A stretch of DNA of 64,000 nucleotides from Paenibacillus woosongensis (GTDB lineage Bacteria; Bacillota; Bacilli; Paenibacillales; Paenibacillaceae). Each line of letters opens with the position of its first letter. The stretch's first letter is position 1. This document shows, one piece after another, positions 27,247 to 36,189 of this stretch. The notes under the pieces were generated by a model. That model searched no databases, was not told the DNA's origin, and saw nothing but the letters and a program-made list of their open reading frames with translations. The stretch covers positions 96,026-160,025 of the forward strand of contig NZ_WNZW01000010.1 in assembly GCF_009725165.1 (NCBI RefSeq), in the 5' to 3' direction. Position numbers and translations under genes: made by a program.

Positions 27247-27470
27247 ATGAGTGAACAAGGCAATGGTACAACGAAACGTTTAAACAAAGTCATAAAGTAT
27301 GTTCAAGAACAAACCAAGTTACTTGAGGGGAATGCTAAAGAGTTAAACATTAATCCCGGTACATTACGAAACTGGGGTGAAAGTATCGAAAGACTGAGAA
27401 TGAACCTGTTAACGAAGGCGATACTCTTCGCTAGTAATCTAGTAATCGATGAGCAACATCGTTAAATCGA
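27247..27470 (+). pseudogene. Decayed IS3-family OrfA fragment
   Basis: The start reads MSEQGNGTTKRLNKVIKYVQEQTKLLEGNAKELNINPGTLRNW in overlapping pieces typical of the OrfA helix-turn-helix (here MSEQGNGTTKR, VIKYVQEQTKLL, AKELNINPGTLRNW). After the Trp the expected continuation TENEPVNEGDTLR is found in another frame, so a frameshift has occurred, and in that frame TAG TAA follows. The piece ends at a hairpin at 27486-27502. No OrfB follows. It is a remnant, useful as a sign of past insertion next to the polysaccharide genes. Confidence 0.6.
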
Positions 27471-27483
27471 AGAGCTGAAATCA

Positions 27484-27507
27484 AAGGAGCCTAATTGGCT
27501 CCTTCTT
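27484..27507. terminator. Hairpin between IS remnant and GT-C gene
   Basis: GGAGCC-TAATT-GGCTCC overlaps the stop codon of the minus-strand GT-C gene and is T-rich on both sides, so it can act in both directions. Confidence 0.6.
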
Positions 27508-28792
27508 CAATATGTACTGCATATTTCATTTTTAGTTTTACAGCAAAATTACTAATATGATAAATAATAAATGATATAAAAATGGATGAACCTAGATAAA
27601 CAAAGGGCATTAGAGGTAAATTGTAACGAGCATAAGCAAAGTAGTAGCTATTAATCACAGTAAAATAAAGTATAAACAAAAAAATGAAGAATATTTCAGA
27701 GCGTTTATTTTTCAGCGAAAAAAGGGAAATTAGAAGGCCAGAAAAACCAATCCCTAACGAAATTTTTTGAAAAAGTGCTACGAAATCACCCGTTATATTA
27801 AATATTGGAATCCAATAAAAGGTATCTTTCCAAAATAAGATGGGCTTAAGAAGTAGATAACTTTTGATCATTGAAGACGGGTTTGTTTCCCACCAAACTC
27901 TCATTCTCTCTTTGGCAAAGATCTCCTCGTATTTAAGTTCATAATAAGCATCTTGCACAGGCATGACTTCTTTAACCTTTATTATCACATCATCGTATGA
28001 TTCGTTGTTCGGATATCCTTCGCCTTGAAATGTTCCAAGAAGTAATGGATCTCCCGAACTACCTGAAAGGGGTATGAAGTCATTGAAATGAATATAGTTT
28101 CTAATCCACCAAGGAGTTAATAGCAGGATTAAAGTTATAAAAGCTATGGCGGCATACCTGATCATTAATTTCCAAGGATATTTTTTTGTTAGGTAGTATA
28201 TTAGCAAAACAAAAGGCATTAGGGCTACCGTGGGCCTTAAAAATAAACAAATAACATAGAATGCCAACAAGCAGTAAAAATGTCTTCTTAGTTTAAACTT
28301 TACATGTAACATAGAAAAATAAACAAAAAAGATAAAACATGCTGTAAATGGTGCCTCTGTCATAACGAGGTTGTCAGTAACAATGTGAGGCACAGAAAGC
28401 GAGAAGATCAGAGCTGATAGAAGGCCAGTCCAAACATTATGTAAATATTTACCAATAAGGTATATTCCGTAAATTGAAGCCATGCCAAATAACATCATAA
28501 AAGTTTTTGTTACGTATAAACCTAAATCAGCAGAACCAAAGACATAAAATATTGTAGCAAGAAAGATGGTAAAGCCTGGCATAATATGTACTGTAGGAGT
28601 TCCTTTTTGATGATAACTAAACACTCCGGTTTGTAACAGATCCTTTGCACTATTGATATATCCTTGATCATCACTATTAATGGTCATGCCAATACCGTAT
28701 TTTGCCATGGTGTAATTTCTTAATATGAACGCAATGCCTAGCACTATATAGATAAGGTATTGATTTTTCCCTAACAACATCTTTATCTTCAT
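27491..28792 (-). CDS. GT-C type membrane glycosyltransferase (GT39/ArnT-like)
   Basis: This protein of about 433 residues is taken from MKIKMLLGK; an ATG 12 bases upstream is fused to the AAGGAG. About eleven hydrophobic helices are present. The first loop carries the acidic pair INSDDQGY expected of the GT-C DxD/ExD-like catalytic loop, and NLVMTEAPF and LRPTVAL match the family. Such enzymes use polyprenyl-phosphate sugars on the outer membrane face. It is similar in plan to the N-terminal half of the fusion protein at 34036-36174. The base composition is clearly more AT-rich than the U32 gene or galU. Confidence 0.75.
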   Translation of the reverse strand: MKIKMLLGKNQYLIYIVLGIAFILRNYTMAKYGIGMTINSDDQGYINSAKDLLQTGVFSYHQKGTPTVHIMPGFTIFLATIFYVFGSADLGLYVTKTFMMLFGMASIYGIYLIGKYLHNVWTGLLSALIFSLSVPHIVTDNLVMTEAPFTACFIFFVYFSMLHVKFKLRRHFYCLLAFYVICLFLRPTVALMPFVLLIYYLTKKYPWKLMIRYAAIAFITLILLLTPWWIRNYIHFNDFIPLSGSSGDPLLLGTFQGEGYPNNESYDDVIIKVKEVMPVQDAYYELKYEEIFAKERMRVWWETNPSSMIKSYLLLKPILFWKDTFYWIPIFNITGDFVALFQKISLGIGFSGLLISLFSLKNKRSEIFFIFLFILYFTVINSYYFAYARYNLPLMPFVYLGSSIFISFIIYHISNFAVKLKMKYAVHIEEGAN

Positions 28793-29007
28793 TAAGCTAA
28801 TCATCTCCTTAGAAACTAATAGTATCATAATATTAATCTAGCGTGGTGTTCTTATAATGTTGTTGAGAAGAACTATTTATAAAACTGGTAGATCAGACGA
28901 AGCAGAGTTGACATTATGCATATAGCTTGGGTTAAGTTTCATGAGATGATTGCGATAACCCGGGAGGTATGAGTATAATTTAGAGCAATTACTATTTTTA
29001 GAAGAAG

Positions 29008-30078
29008 GTGCTCGATATTATAAATCAGAGGATCATATTTGCAGATATATTGAAGATTATAGCCATCTTTGCAGTAATTAATATCCATGTATCTGGATCA
29101 TTCTCTATAGCTAGTTTTACTACAACCAATATCACTAACTGGTGGTTGGATAATGTATTTAACGGGGCTTCGAGATGGGCGGTACCAATCTTTTTTATGG
29201 TATCAGGGATGCTGTTACTAGAACCGAAGAAAAATGATTCTCTAAAGGTATTTTTCACTAAAAGATTCAATAAAATTTTTATTCCGTTTATAGTCTGGGG
29301 TGTATTGTATGAATTAATTAAACCCAGGTATACGGGCGTTGACTTTACATTCAAAGAAATGATAAAGGATTTTTTAGGAGGGTCAATCTATACACACTTT
29401 TGGTTTATGTATGCAATTATCGTCATATATATTTTTGCACCAATTTTAAAATCATTTGTTGCAAAAGCTAGCAAAGAAACTTTGTTATACACTCTGGCCG
29501 TTTGGTTCGTATTCGTATCAATATTGCCCCAACTAGAGCATTTATTAAAATTTAATTTTGATTATAGCACGGACATATCTTTTATTTGTTCATACGCTGG
29601 TTACTTCCTCTTGGGGCATGTGTTATCCCAGTACGAGTTTACGAAACTTTTCAAATCTGTAGTTTATACAGGGGCTATAATTGGTTTGATATTTGCACCA
29701 ATATCAACTTACTACCTCACCAAAAAGAACGATGGTAATTATGCAACCTTCTTCAGCAACAATTTGAGCCCTGATGTAATCTTAATTGCTGTATCCGTGT
29801 TTCTTCTTTTCAAGTCGATAAATTGGGATCGCGTATCTGGGAAAAAGCAGGAAGTATTTGTAAGAGGAATTGAGACATTGAGTAAAACTAGCTTCGGTAT
29901 TTATTTGTTACACTTTATTGTTTTAAATGAGTTGGTACGAAGTGGAATAGGCGTTTTTAAAGTGGATGCTCCATCTATATTAAGAGTGCCTATTACTGAT
30001 ATTGCAGTATTTTCAATAAGTTTTGCAGTGATTTACCTGCTACAAAAGATTCCGTTAGTCAAAAAAATTGTTCCTTAA
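29008..30078 (+). CDS. Acyltransferase family 3 membrane protein
   Basis: This protein of about 356 residues has ten hydrophobic helices. It has the acyltransferase-3 hallmarks: the histidine in VINIHVSGSF near the N-terminus, RWAVPIFFMVSGMLLLEP and FWFMYAIIVIYIFAP. It would O-acetylate an extracytoplasmic sugar. The start is uncertain. GTG at 29008 has no spaced ribosome site, whereas GAAGAAGGTG lies about seven bases before an in-frame ATT at 29017. It is divergent from the GT-C gene and flanked by IS debris, which suggests this AT-rich two-gene block was gained or shuffled. Confidence 0.85.
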   Translation: MLDIINQRIIFADILKIIAIFAVINIHVSGSFSIASFTTTNITNWWLDNVFNGASRWAVPIFFMVSGMLLLEPKKNDSLKVFFTKRFNKIFIPFIVWGVLYELIKPRYTGVDFTFKEMIKDFLGGSIYTHFWFMYAIIVIYIFAPILKSFVAKASKETLLYTLAVWFVFVSILPQLEHLLKFNFDYSTDISFICSYAGYFLLGHVLSQYEFTKLFKSVVYTGAIIGLIFAPISTYYLTKKNDGNYATFFSNNLSPDVILIAVSVFLLFKSINWDRVSGKKQEVFVRGIETLSKTSFGIYLLHFIVLNELVRSGIGVFKVDAPSILRVPITDIAVFSISFAVIYLLQKIPLVKKIVP

Positions 30079-30090
30079 AGTAATACAGAC

Positions 30091-30250
30091 CCCTGTTTTG
30101 AGACAGGGATCAAAACACCCTGCAAATTTACGAAGCCAGTCGTTGGAAATCCATCGGCGACTGGTTATCTAGTTTCGTTTGAAAGCGAATTAAAGCGATG
30201 TGGTCACGAACGGTCTGTACCACGATTGCAATCGTGGTAAACTGTTCAAG
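30091..30250 (-). pseudogene. Remnant of an IS3-family transposase (OrfB C-terminus and IS end)
   Basis: On the minus strand the frame ending at 30128 reads VVQTVRDHIALIRFQTKLD and then NQSPMDFQRLAS before the stop, which resembles the closing RFQxKLNxxSPxxYR of IS3 OrfB. A short inverted repeat CCCTGT-TTTGAG-ACAGGG at 30091-30108 lies where the IS end would be. Upstream sequence is too decayed to translate. The remaining part of 30079-30551 holds the galU upstream region with a TATAAT at 30500. Confidence 0.6.
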
Positions 30251-30551
30251 ATAGAACGTTTCAGACTTTAGCGTAGAGTTCCATAGGGCATTTCGGCAGG
30301 CGTTCCTTTATGGAACATGCTCATGATAATGCCTTTTCATTTTATCGCAGTCCTATAAGCTTGAGCCCATATATATGGCTGCCTTCCGTTGCTGTGAAGC
30401 AGCATATTTACCCGTTTGGAAGTTGATTCAGTGTATCCATAAGGAACCTGGGAAGCACCAACTGCTGCAATTTGGTCGTGTACATGCCCCCTTTTTGTGT
30501 ATAATAGGCATATATTATTTCAGGTCTTTTATTAGAAAGGGACAAAGAAAT

Positions 30552-31445
30552 ATGAAAATCCGTAAAGCCATTATACCTGCGGCAGGATTAGGAACGCGGT
30601 TCTTGCCGGCGACCAAGGCGATGCCTAAGGAAATGCTTCCGATTGTGGATAAACCGACGATACAATATATCGTTGAGGAGGCAGTAGCCTCAGGAATTGA
30701 GGATATCATCATCGTAACGGGGAAAGGCAAGCGTGCGATCGAAGATCATTTCGATCACTCATTCGAACTTGAGTATAATCTACATGAGAAAGGCAAGTGG
30801 AAACTGCTTGAAGAGGTTCGTAAATCCTCCGAGATGGCGGACATCCATTATATTCGGCAGAAGGAGCCGAAGGGTCTGGGGCATGCGATCTGGTGCGCGA
30901 GAAAGTTCATTGGAGACGAACCGTTCGCCGTGCTGCTCGGGGATGATATCGTCGAATCAGAGAAGCCTTGCCTAAGACAAATGATTGAAGTATATAATGA
31001 GCAGAAATCATCTATCGTAGGCGTTCAGCCGGTGCCGTGGAGCGAAGTGTCGCGTTACGGCATCGTGGATGGCACGGAAATCGGAGATCGTGTTTACGTA
31101 GCTAATCAGCTTGTAGAGAAGCCGGAAATGGAAAAGTCTCCGTCCAATTTGGCTATTATGGGGAGATATATTTTAACCCCTGCCATCTTTGGCATACTGG
31201 AGGAGCAGCGTGTCGGCGTAGGCGGCGAAATTCAATTAACGGATGCGATATCCAGACTTAAAGAATATGAGCAAATCATTGCTTATAATTTTGAGGGAAT
31301 CCGCCATGATGTGGGCGAGAAGCTAGGATTCATTGAAACGACGATACACTATGCCTTGCAGAGCGAAGAGTTGAGAGATCAACTGCTGGAGTACATGGCG
31401 CAGATCATCGACCGAAACCAACGAACAAAAACGGCCTCTCGTTAA
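30552..31445 (+). CDS. galU: UTP-glucose-1-phosphate uridylyltransferase
   Basis: This 297-residue enzyme begins [19 protein letters not shown] after GAAAGGGACA. The nucleotidyl-transferase signature [19 protein letters not shown], the [13 protein letters not shown] segment and the later [12 protein letters not shown] match GalU/GtaB. It makes UDP-glucose, the precursor for teichoic acid glucosylation, glycolipids and the surface glycans encoded nearby. GC content is like housekeeping genes and unlike the AT-rich genes on both sides. It ends in a bidirectional terminator shared with the convergent ligase gene. Confidence 0.95.
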   Translation: MKIRKAIIPAAGLGTRFLPATKAMPKEMLPIVDKPTIQYIVEEAVASGIEDIIIVTGKGKRAIEDHFDHSFELEYNLHEKGKWKLLEEVRKSSEMADIHYIRQKEPKGLGHAIWCARKFIGDEPFAVLLGDDIVESEKPCLRQMIEVYNEQKSSIVGVQPVPWSEVSRYGIVDGTEIGDRVYVANQLVEKPEMEKSPSNLAIMGRYILTPAIFGILEEQRVGVGGEIQLTDAISRLKEYEQIIAYNFEGIRHDVGEKLGFIETTIHYALQSEELRDQLLEYMAQIIDRNQRTKTASR

Positions 31446-31461
31446 ACGAGAAGCCGTTTTT
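31427..31461. terminator. Bidirectional terminator between galU and ligase-like gene
   Basis: AAAAACGGCCTCTCGTT pairs with AACGAGAAGCCGTTTTT almost perfectly, with A and T runs on either side. Confidence 0.88.
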
Positions 31462-31468
31462 CTTATGC

Positions 31469-33925
31469 CTAGAATTGAAGCTTTGCGAGCTGAGTAATGG
31501 TTTCCTGCTCAGATGGGTTAATTTGAATCAATTGGTCGTAGACCGCTTGGTCATTCGCTCCGGTTTTCTGCAATGCAGCCAAATACCAGACAGCGATTTC
31601 TTGCATGGTTGAATCATGTAAGTCTCCCGTCAGGCCATTTTTCAGAACAGCAGCTGCCTGCTCCGGTTCATTCATCATAAACTGCATTTTACCGGCACTT
31701 AACGTCATCTGCGGTGTGATGTAGAACTCTCCGCCTTGGAATTGTCCCGGAGGGAGGGTTTTTAAATGCTCGACTCCCTCAACCACATGCTGGTAAGCAT
31801 TTAGCCCGGTTTTGAAGTACTGCTCTTTTTCGGCGATATTGGCCTGGCCAAGTGCCTGATAACCGAGCTCATAGGATTGATAGATCAGTTGATCATACCA
31901 ATTCATGTCCCAGGCATACTTGTCTGCGTTGTCTCTATATATAGCATACGCCTGCTCGTCTTCTCCTTTTAGCTGGTGCAGGGCGATAAGCTGGTTATAG
32001 ATGTTTTTATTAAATGGTTCCTTTTTCAAAGCATTCGTTAGTAAATCATAGCTTGCCGTATAGAAGGTCTCATTCTGTGTCTGTTCATATCCTGCTTTCA
32101 GAAGCACGGACATATTTAGTACAGCATCAGGCTGGTGGGCACGTTTCTGAAGCGCACGATCCAGCGGTGCTTGGATCTCCTGGAAGTCGGAGCTTGTGCC
32201 CATGAGTTCTCGTCCTCTAGTTACTTCATCATTGGCTTGAATGTAGCGAATCGAGGTAAAGATGAGTACGAGTGAAGCAATGACCGCCACTGCGCTATAC
32301 AACCCGCGAGCTGCGGATGGTTTCAAGGCTAGGCGCTTCACGGGCTCATTATCCATCGCTGCCGCCATGCCGGCCAATCCCAGGAATACGATAATACCGA
32401 TATAAATGTAGCTCATATTGAAGTCCATCAAGCTGTGAATGAACAACGAGAATACGAGGATGAAGTAAATGAAATGAGATTCGCGCTGTTCTTCTGATGA
32501 ACGGATATAACCTTTAATATATTTGTAGAAAATAAACAGAATGAAAGCCATAAATACCGCAAAGCCCAGAATCCCGACTTCCACTAAATACTGCATAACA
32601 AAGCTGTGTGCCTGCCGGCTGAGATAAGGGTTGTTCTGGTATTTTTCATATAGAGCAGCCCATGCACCACCGCCCGCACCGATGACAGGATAGTCCTTCA
32701 TGACTTTAAGGGCATCTTTATAGAAGGTTAGACGCTCGAGCACACTGTGCTGCTGGAAGTTGATGTTCTCGAGGCGCTCGCCGATATTGCCTGGCAATAG
32801 ATGCTTGGCATTTGTTCCAAGGAAAACTGCTGCAATAATGACAACCGCTACGATGGAGCCGATCGGCAGCCATAGGTTAGACAGCTTGCGCACAGACAAG
32901 CCGCTCAGGCGCTGTTCCAGCTTAGGAGCCAGGAAACGCTGGGTCAGCCAGGCAAGAGCTGCAACGATAACGGATGCGGCCAACACGTAACCCCAGCCTT
33001 TGGCTGGATCCTGGATGAGACCTTGGTGAAATTGCTGTCCTAACTCAGTTACAGGTTTAGCAATTAGCAGTGTGCCGATACCGGAAATCAAACAGTACAG
33101 AATCCAAAGAACCTGCTTTGCCGGTTTTAAGAATAGCAGAAGTACGATAAATACGACCGGAAGGAAAACTAAACCACCGCGTGATAGAGTCAGCAGGATG
33201 GAAAGCGCCATCGGTACGAGCATGAAGCCATGGATCGCTTGCTCATACCATTTCCGGGAACGCGTAATGGCGAACACCGCAACAAAGAAGAAAGCCATCA
33301 GGAAGGCGGCATATGTGTTCGGATATTGGAACACCGATGCCAGCCGTGGACCGTTAGCGTCAATCCAGACAGCCTGGTTATATTCTCCATTATATACCGT
33401 GCTCGAAAACCACCCGACGAGCGCTGACACGGTTCTGCCTTGGCCAAGCCAATTCAGCAAACCGAACATAACGATGATGTAAGCAGCAGTAATTGTCGTT
33501 ATTTCGACAAAGCGGTTGCCTTGTTTATTTTGCAGCAAATATAGGCCTATAATAAATAGGATGGCGTACAGGCACTGGATAAGTACCATGTTCATTGCAA
33601 AATAGTGGGAAGCCGCTGATAGGAGCGAGAGCAGGTACGTGATAGGCACAAGCAGCACAAAAGCGGCTGTCCAACTGCGCTGATCGTCCAGTTTAATATT
33701 TTTGTAGTAAGCGGCAAGCCAGATCAGCAGCAGGAAGCTGCCGATAATGACAGACCAGTAGATGGGCTTCTCAAATTGTAGAATGAGGCCGTTGAATAAG
33801 CCGGCCTGAAAGGGCGCCCAAATCATTAGAAAAGCAATGCCAATCTTTAACAGCCATGCAGCAACCGATAATTTCTCTCCATTTCTCGACGCTGAGGCCT
33901 TTTTCCCGTATACTGGATTCGACAA
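31469..33925 (-). CDS. O-antigen-ligase-like membrane protein with C-terminal TPR region
   Basis: This protein has 818 residues from a TTG nine bases after AAAGGAG. About 12-14 helices occupy residues 30-540, with the O-antigen ligase/polymerase signature region (ALSILLTLSRGGLVFLP and, after a long loop, GAGGGAWAALYEKYQNNPY). The C-terminal about 250 residues are soluble and TPR-like. Comparable proteins in S-layer glycosylation loci (WsaB/WsfB) transfer the finished glycan to protein, which would fit the SLH protein downstream. Polymerase activity is the alternative. It is divergent from the export genes. Confidence 0.85.
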   Translation of the reverse strand: MSNPVYGKKASASRNGEKLSVAAWLLKIGIAFLMIWAPFQAGLFNGLILQFEKPIYWSVIIGSFLLLIWLAAYYKNIKLDDQRSWTAAFVLLVPITYLLSLLSAASHYFAMNMVLIQCLYAILFIIGLYLLQNKQGNRFVEITTITAAYIIVMFGLLNWLGQGRTVSALVGWFSSTVYNGEYNQAVWIDANGPRLASVFQYPNTYAAFLMAFFFVAVFAITRSRKWYEQAIHGFMLVPMALSILLTLSRGGLVFLPVVFIVLLLFLKPAKQVLWILYCLISGIGTLLIAKPVTELGQQFHQGLIQDPAKGWGYVLAASVIVAALAWLTQRFLAPKLEQRLSGLSVRKLSNLWLPIGSIVAVVIIAAVFLGTNAKHLLPGNIGERLENINFQQHSVLERLTFYKDALKVMKDYPVIGAGGGAWAALYEKYQNNPYLSRQAHSFVMQYLVEVGILGFAVFMAFILFIFYKYIKGYIRSSEEQRESHFIYFILVFSLFIHSLMDFNMSYIYIGIIVFLGLAGMAAAMDNEPVKRLALKPSAARGLYSAVAVIASLVLIFTSIRYIQANDEVTRGRELMGTSSDFQEIQAPLDRALQKRAHQPDAVLNMSVLLKAGYEQTQNETFYTASYDLLTNALKKEPFNKNIYNQLIALHQLKGEDEQAYAIYRDNADKYAWDMNWYDQLIYQSYELGYQALGQANIAEKEQYFKTGLNAYQHVVEGVEHLKTLPPGQFQGGEFYITPQMTLSAGKMQFMMNEPEQAAAVLKNGLTGDLHDSTMQEIAVWYLAALQKTGANDQAVYDQLIQINPSEQETITQLAKLQF

Positions 33926-34035
33926 GGTTACAATCTCCTTTGCTTGTAGATACGTCAATTATTTTAGCATACAAGAATTTTGGAGACCAGTGCGGTAGAT
34001 TATCAAAATTTTAAATCTAGAAGGAGTTTTTGAAC

Positions 34036-36174
34036 TTGGGTACTGTTAAATCAATATTAAGAAACCCTATTACTTTAGTAATAATGGTAGCCTTTTTAAT
34101 TCATGTACTATTTTTAGTGAAAAACCCTGGGGATAACTTTTATTTTCCCCATCTATATTCGGAAGAATTGGTAAATAGATTTGGCCCAGGTATTGTACAG
34201 TACGGCTCATACGACGCCACCTTTTATGCTAAAGCGGCTGAACAACTTCTGTATGAGGGTATATTAGGGTATAATTCAGAACAACCTAATGCTTACGTTA
34301 CACCAGGTTTGCCAATTTACTTGGCTTGCACCTTCGCGTTAGCTGATTTGGTTCACATAGACCATTCATTAATGGCTAAGATTTTTAATTTACTATTAAG
34401 TGTCGGTACAATATATATAGTTTATTTGATTTGCAAAGAAACATTTTCTAGGAGAATAGGGCTTATTGCTGCAGTTGTACATACCTTCTATTTTCCGATA
34501 ATGCATTATTTTAGAACCTTGTTAACAGAGACACCATCCATGTTTTTTTTCTATCTGTCTGTATATTTATTTGTAATGTGCTTAAAAACCAACAAAAAAT
34601 TCTTTCATATTATATTCGGTATTATTTTTTCTATCTCATTAATGATTAGGCCTAATCAGGCACCATTGATATTAATACCGATATATCTTGTAATAAAAAA
34701 ATTCGGAGTAAAAGAAAGTTTTAAAATTGCATTGTTATGGTTAATAGGACCGCTGTTGATAATACTACCTTGGATTATAAGAAATGCTATTCAGCTAAAC
34801 GAATTCGTATTATTTTCAACACAATCTAATCCGCTATTTGCTGGATCTAATCCATTTTTTCTAGAAGATTATAATTTGATGTTACAAAATTTGCAAAATT
34901 CAGGTATGAGTGAGTCGGAATATGCTATTTTACGAATAAAAGAGGGATTTAGATCTAATCCAATACTTTGGATAAACTGGTTTTTATTCGGCAAAACAAT
35001 GTACTTATTTAATCACCCATCCGGTTGGTACAATTATATAACCAACTATGGTTATTTAACCCCATTGGTAAAAATTTATCATTTTTCCATCCTGTTTATT
35101 GGAGTGGGGATATCAATCATTTCAAAAAATAAAAAAGTAAGAATTATTTTTAGCTCACTTCTAGTTTATGTTGGTTTTTGTAATCTGTTTCTACCGAATG
35201 ATCGGTATGGTTTTTTTATATATCCATTTTTAATCATATTATTTAGTTACGCTATAAATGCAGTAATCAATAAACTTCTACCACGCTTTTCTTCTAAGGT
35301 ATCTGACGAAGCATCTGAGGTGAATAACGAAAATAATACTCAGAAGCCTAAAAGTACTATTGAATTATTAAAAAGTAGCCATTTAATTCAATTTAGTAAA
35401 GAAATAATTAAACAAAGAAATATCATTTTTGAGTTGGCGAAGAAAGACTTTAAATCTCGATACTTAGGGTCATATTTGGGGGTCTTTTGGGCTTTTATTC
35501 AACCAACACTTTTGGTGATTATATATTGGTTTGTGTTTCAGGTTGGCTTTAGATCAACGCCTATTGAGAATTTTCCATTTATTTTATGGTTGCTGGCGGG
35601 TATAATCCCTTGGTTTTATTTCTCGGACAGCTTAGCATCAGCGGTTAGTTCAATTGAACAAAATAGCTATCTAGTAAAGAAAGTTGTATTTAACGTCTTT
35701 TTTTTGCCAATTGTAAAAATAGTGACATCTATGATAGTACATTCAGTTTTCATAGTAATACTTTTTACAGTTTATTTTTCCTATGGTCAGCCAATCAGCA
35801 TTTATCAATTCCAGATTATTTATTATTCGTTCGCGGTAACTTTATTTTTAACAGGTTTGTCCTGGATCGTTGCCTCGTTAAATGTTTTTCTTAAAGATAT
35901 TAGTCAAATTGTCACTGTAGTCCTTCAATTCGGCTTTTGGCTTACTCCAATTTTCTGGACGTTCAGCCTAGTACCAAATAATTTACATTGGTTGTTTAAG
36001 CTTAATCCTATTTATTATATTGTAGAGGGATATAGGGATTCCTTTATTAATCAGGTATGGTTTTGGGAGCATCCTTACTTAACAATATATTTTTGGGTTT
36101 TAACAATCCTAATGTTGTTCGTTGGGGCAAAGTTATTTAAAAAGCTTAGTCCGCATTTTTCTGATGTATTGTAA
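34036..36174 (+). CDS. Fusion of GT-C glycosyltransferase and ABC-2 polysaccharide export permease (Wzm-like)
   Basis: One uninterrupted frame encodes about 712 residues; TTG at 34030 or 34036 may start it, the second being nine bases after AAGGAG. Residues about 1-415 form a GT39-like membrane transferase with an early SYDATFYAKAAEQL loop, LLTETPSMF and IRPNQAP. After a polar Asn/Glu-rich linker (about 420-455), residues 460-712 are a complete ABC-2 permease (ELAKKDFKSRYLGSYLG...PTLLVIIYWFVF...LTPIFW...LNPIYYIVEGYRD). The wzt-like gene follows 15 bases later, so the permease half pairs with it. Fusing sugar addition to export is unusual. A sequencing artefact would need both the stop and the start to be lost. 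Confidence 0.85.
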   Translation: MGTVKSILRNPITLVIMVAFLIHVLFLVKNPGDNFYFPHLYSEELVNRFGPGIVQYGSYDATFYAKAAEQLLYEGILGYNSEQPNAYVTPGLPIYLACTFALADLVHIDHSLMAKIFNLLLSVGTIYIVYLICKETFSRRIGLIAAVVHTFYFPIMHYFRTLLTETPSMFFFYLSVYLFVMCLKTNKKFFHIIFGIIFSISLMIRPNQAPLILIPIYLVIKKFGVKESFKIALLWLIGPLLIILPWIIRNAIQLNEFVLFSTQSNPLFAGSNPFFLEDYNLMLQNLQNSGMSESEYAILRIKEGFRSNPILWINWFLFGKTMYLFNHPSGWYNYITNYGYLTPLVKIYHFSILFIGVGISIISKNKKVRIIFSSLLVYVGFCNLFLPNDRYGFFIYPFLIILFSYAINAVINKLLPRFSSKVSDEASEVNNENNTQKPKSTIELLKSSHLIQFSKEIIKQRNIIFELAKKDFKSRYLGSYLGVFWAFIQPTLLVIIYWFVFQVGFRSTPIENFPFILWLLAGIIPWFYFSDSLASAVSSIEQNSYLVKKVVFNVFFLPIVKIVTSMIVHSVFIVILFTVYFSYGQPISIYQFQIIYYSFAVTLFLTGLSWIVASLNVFLKDISQIVTVVLQFGFWLTPIFWTFSLVPNNLHWLFKLNPIYYIVEGYRDSFINQVWFWEHPYLTIYFWVLTILMLFVGAKLFKKLSPHFSDVL

Positions 36175-36189
36175 GAGTAGGAGGCTTTT

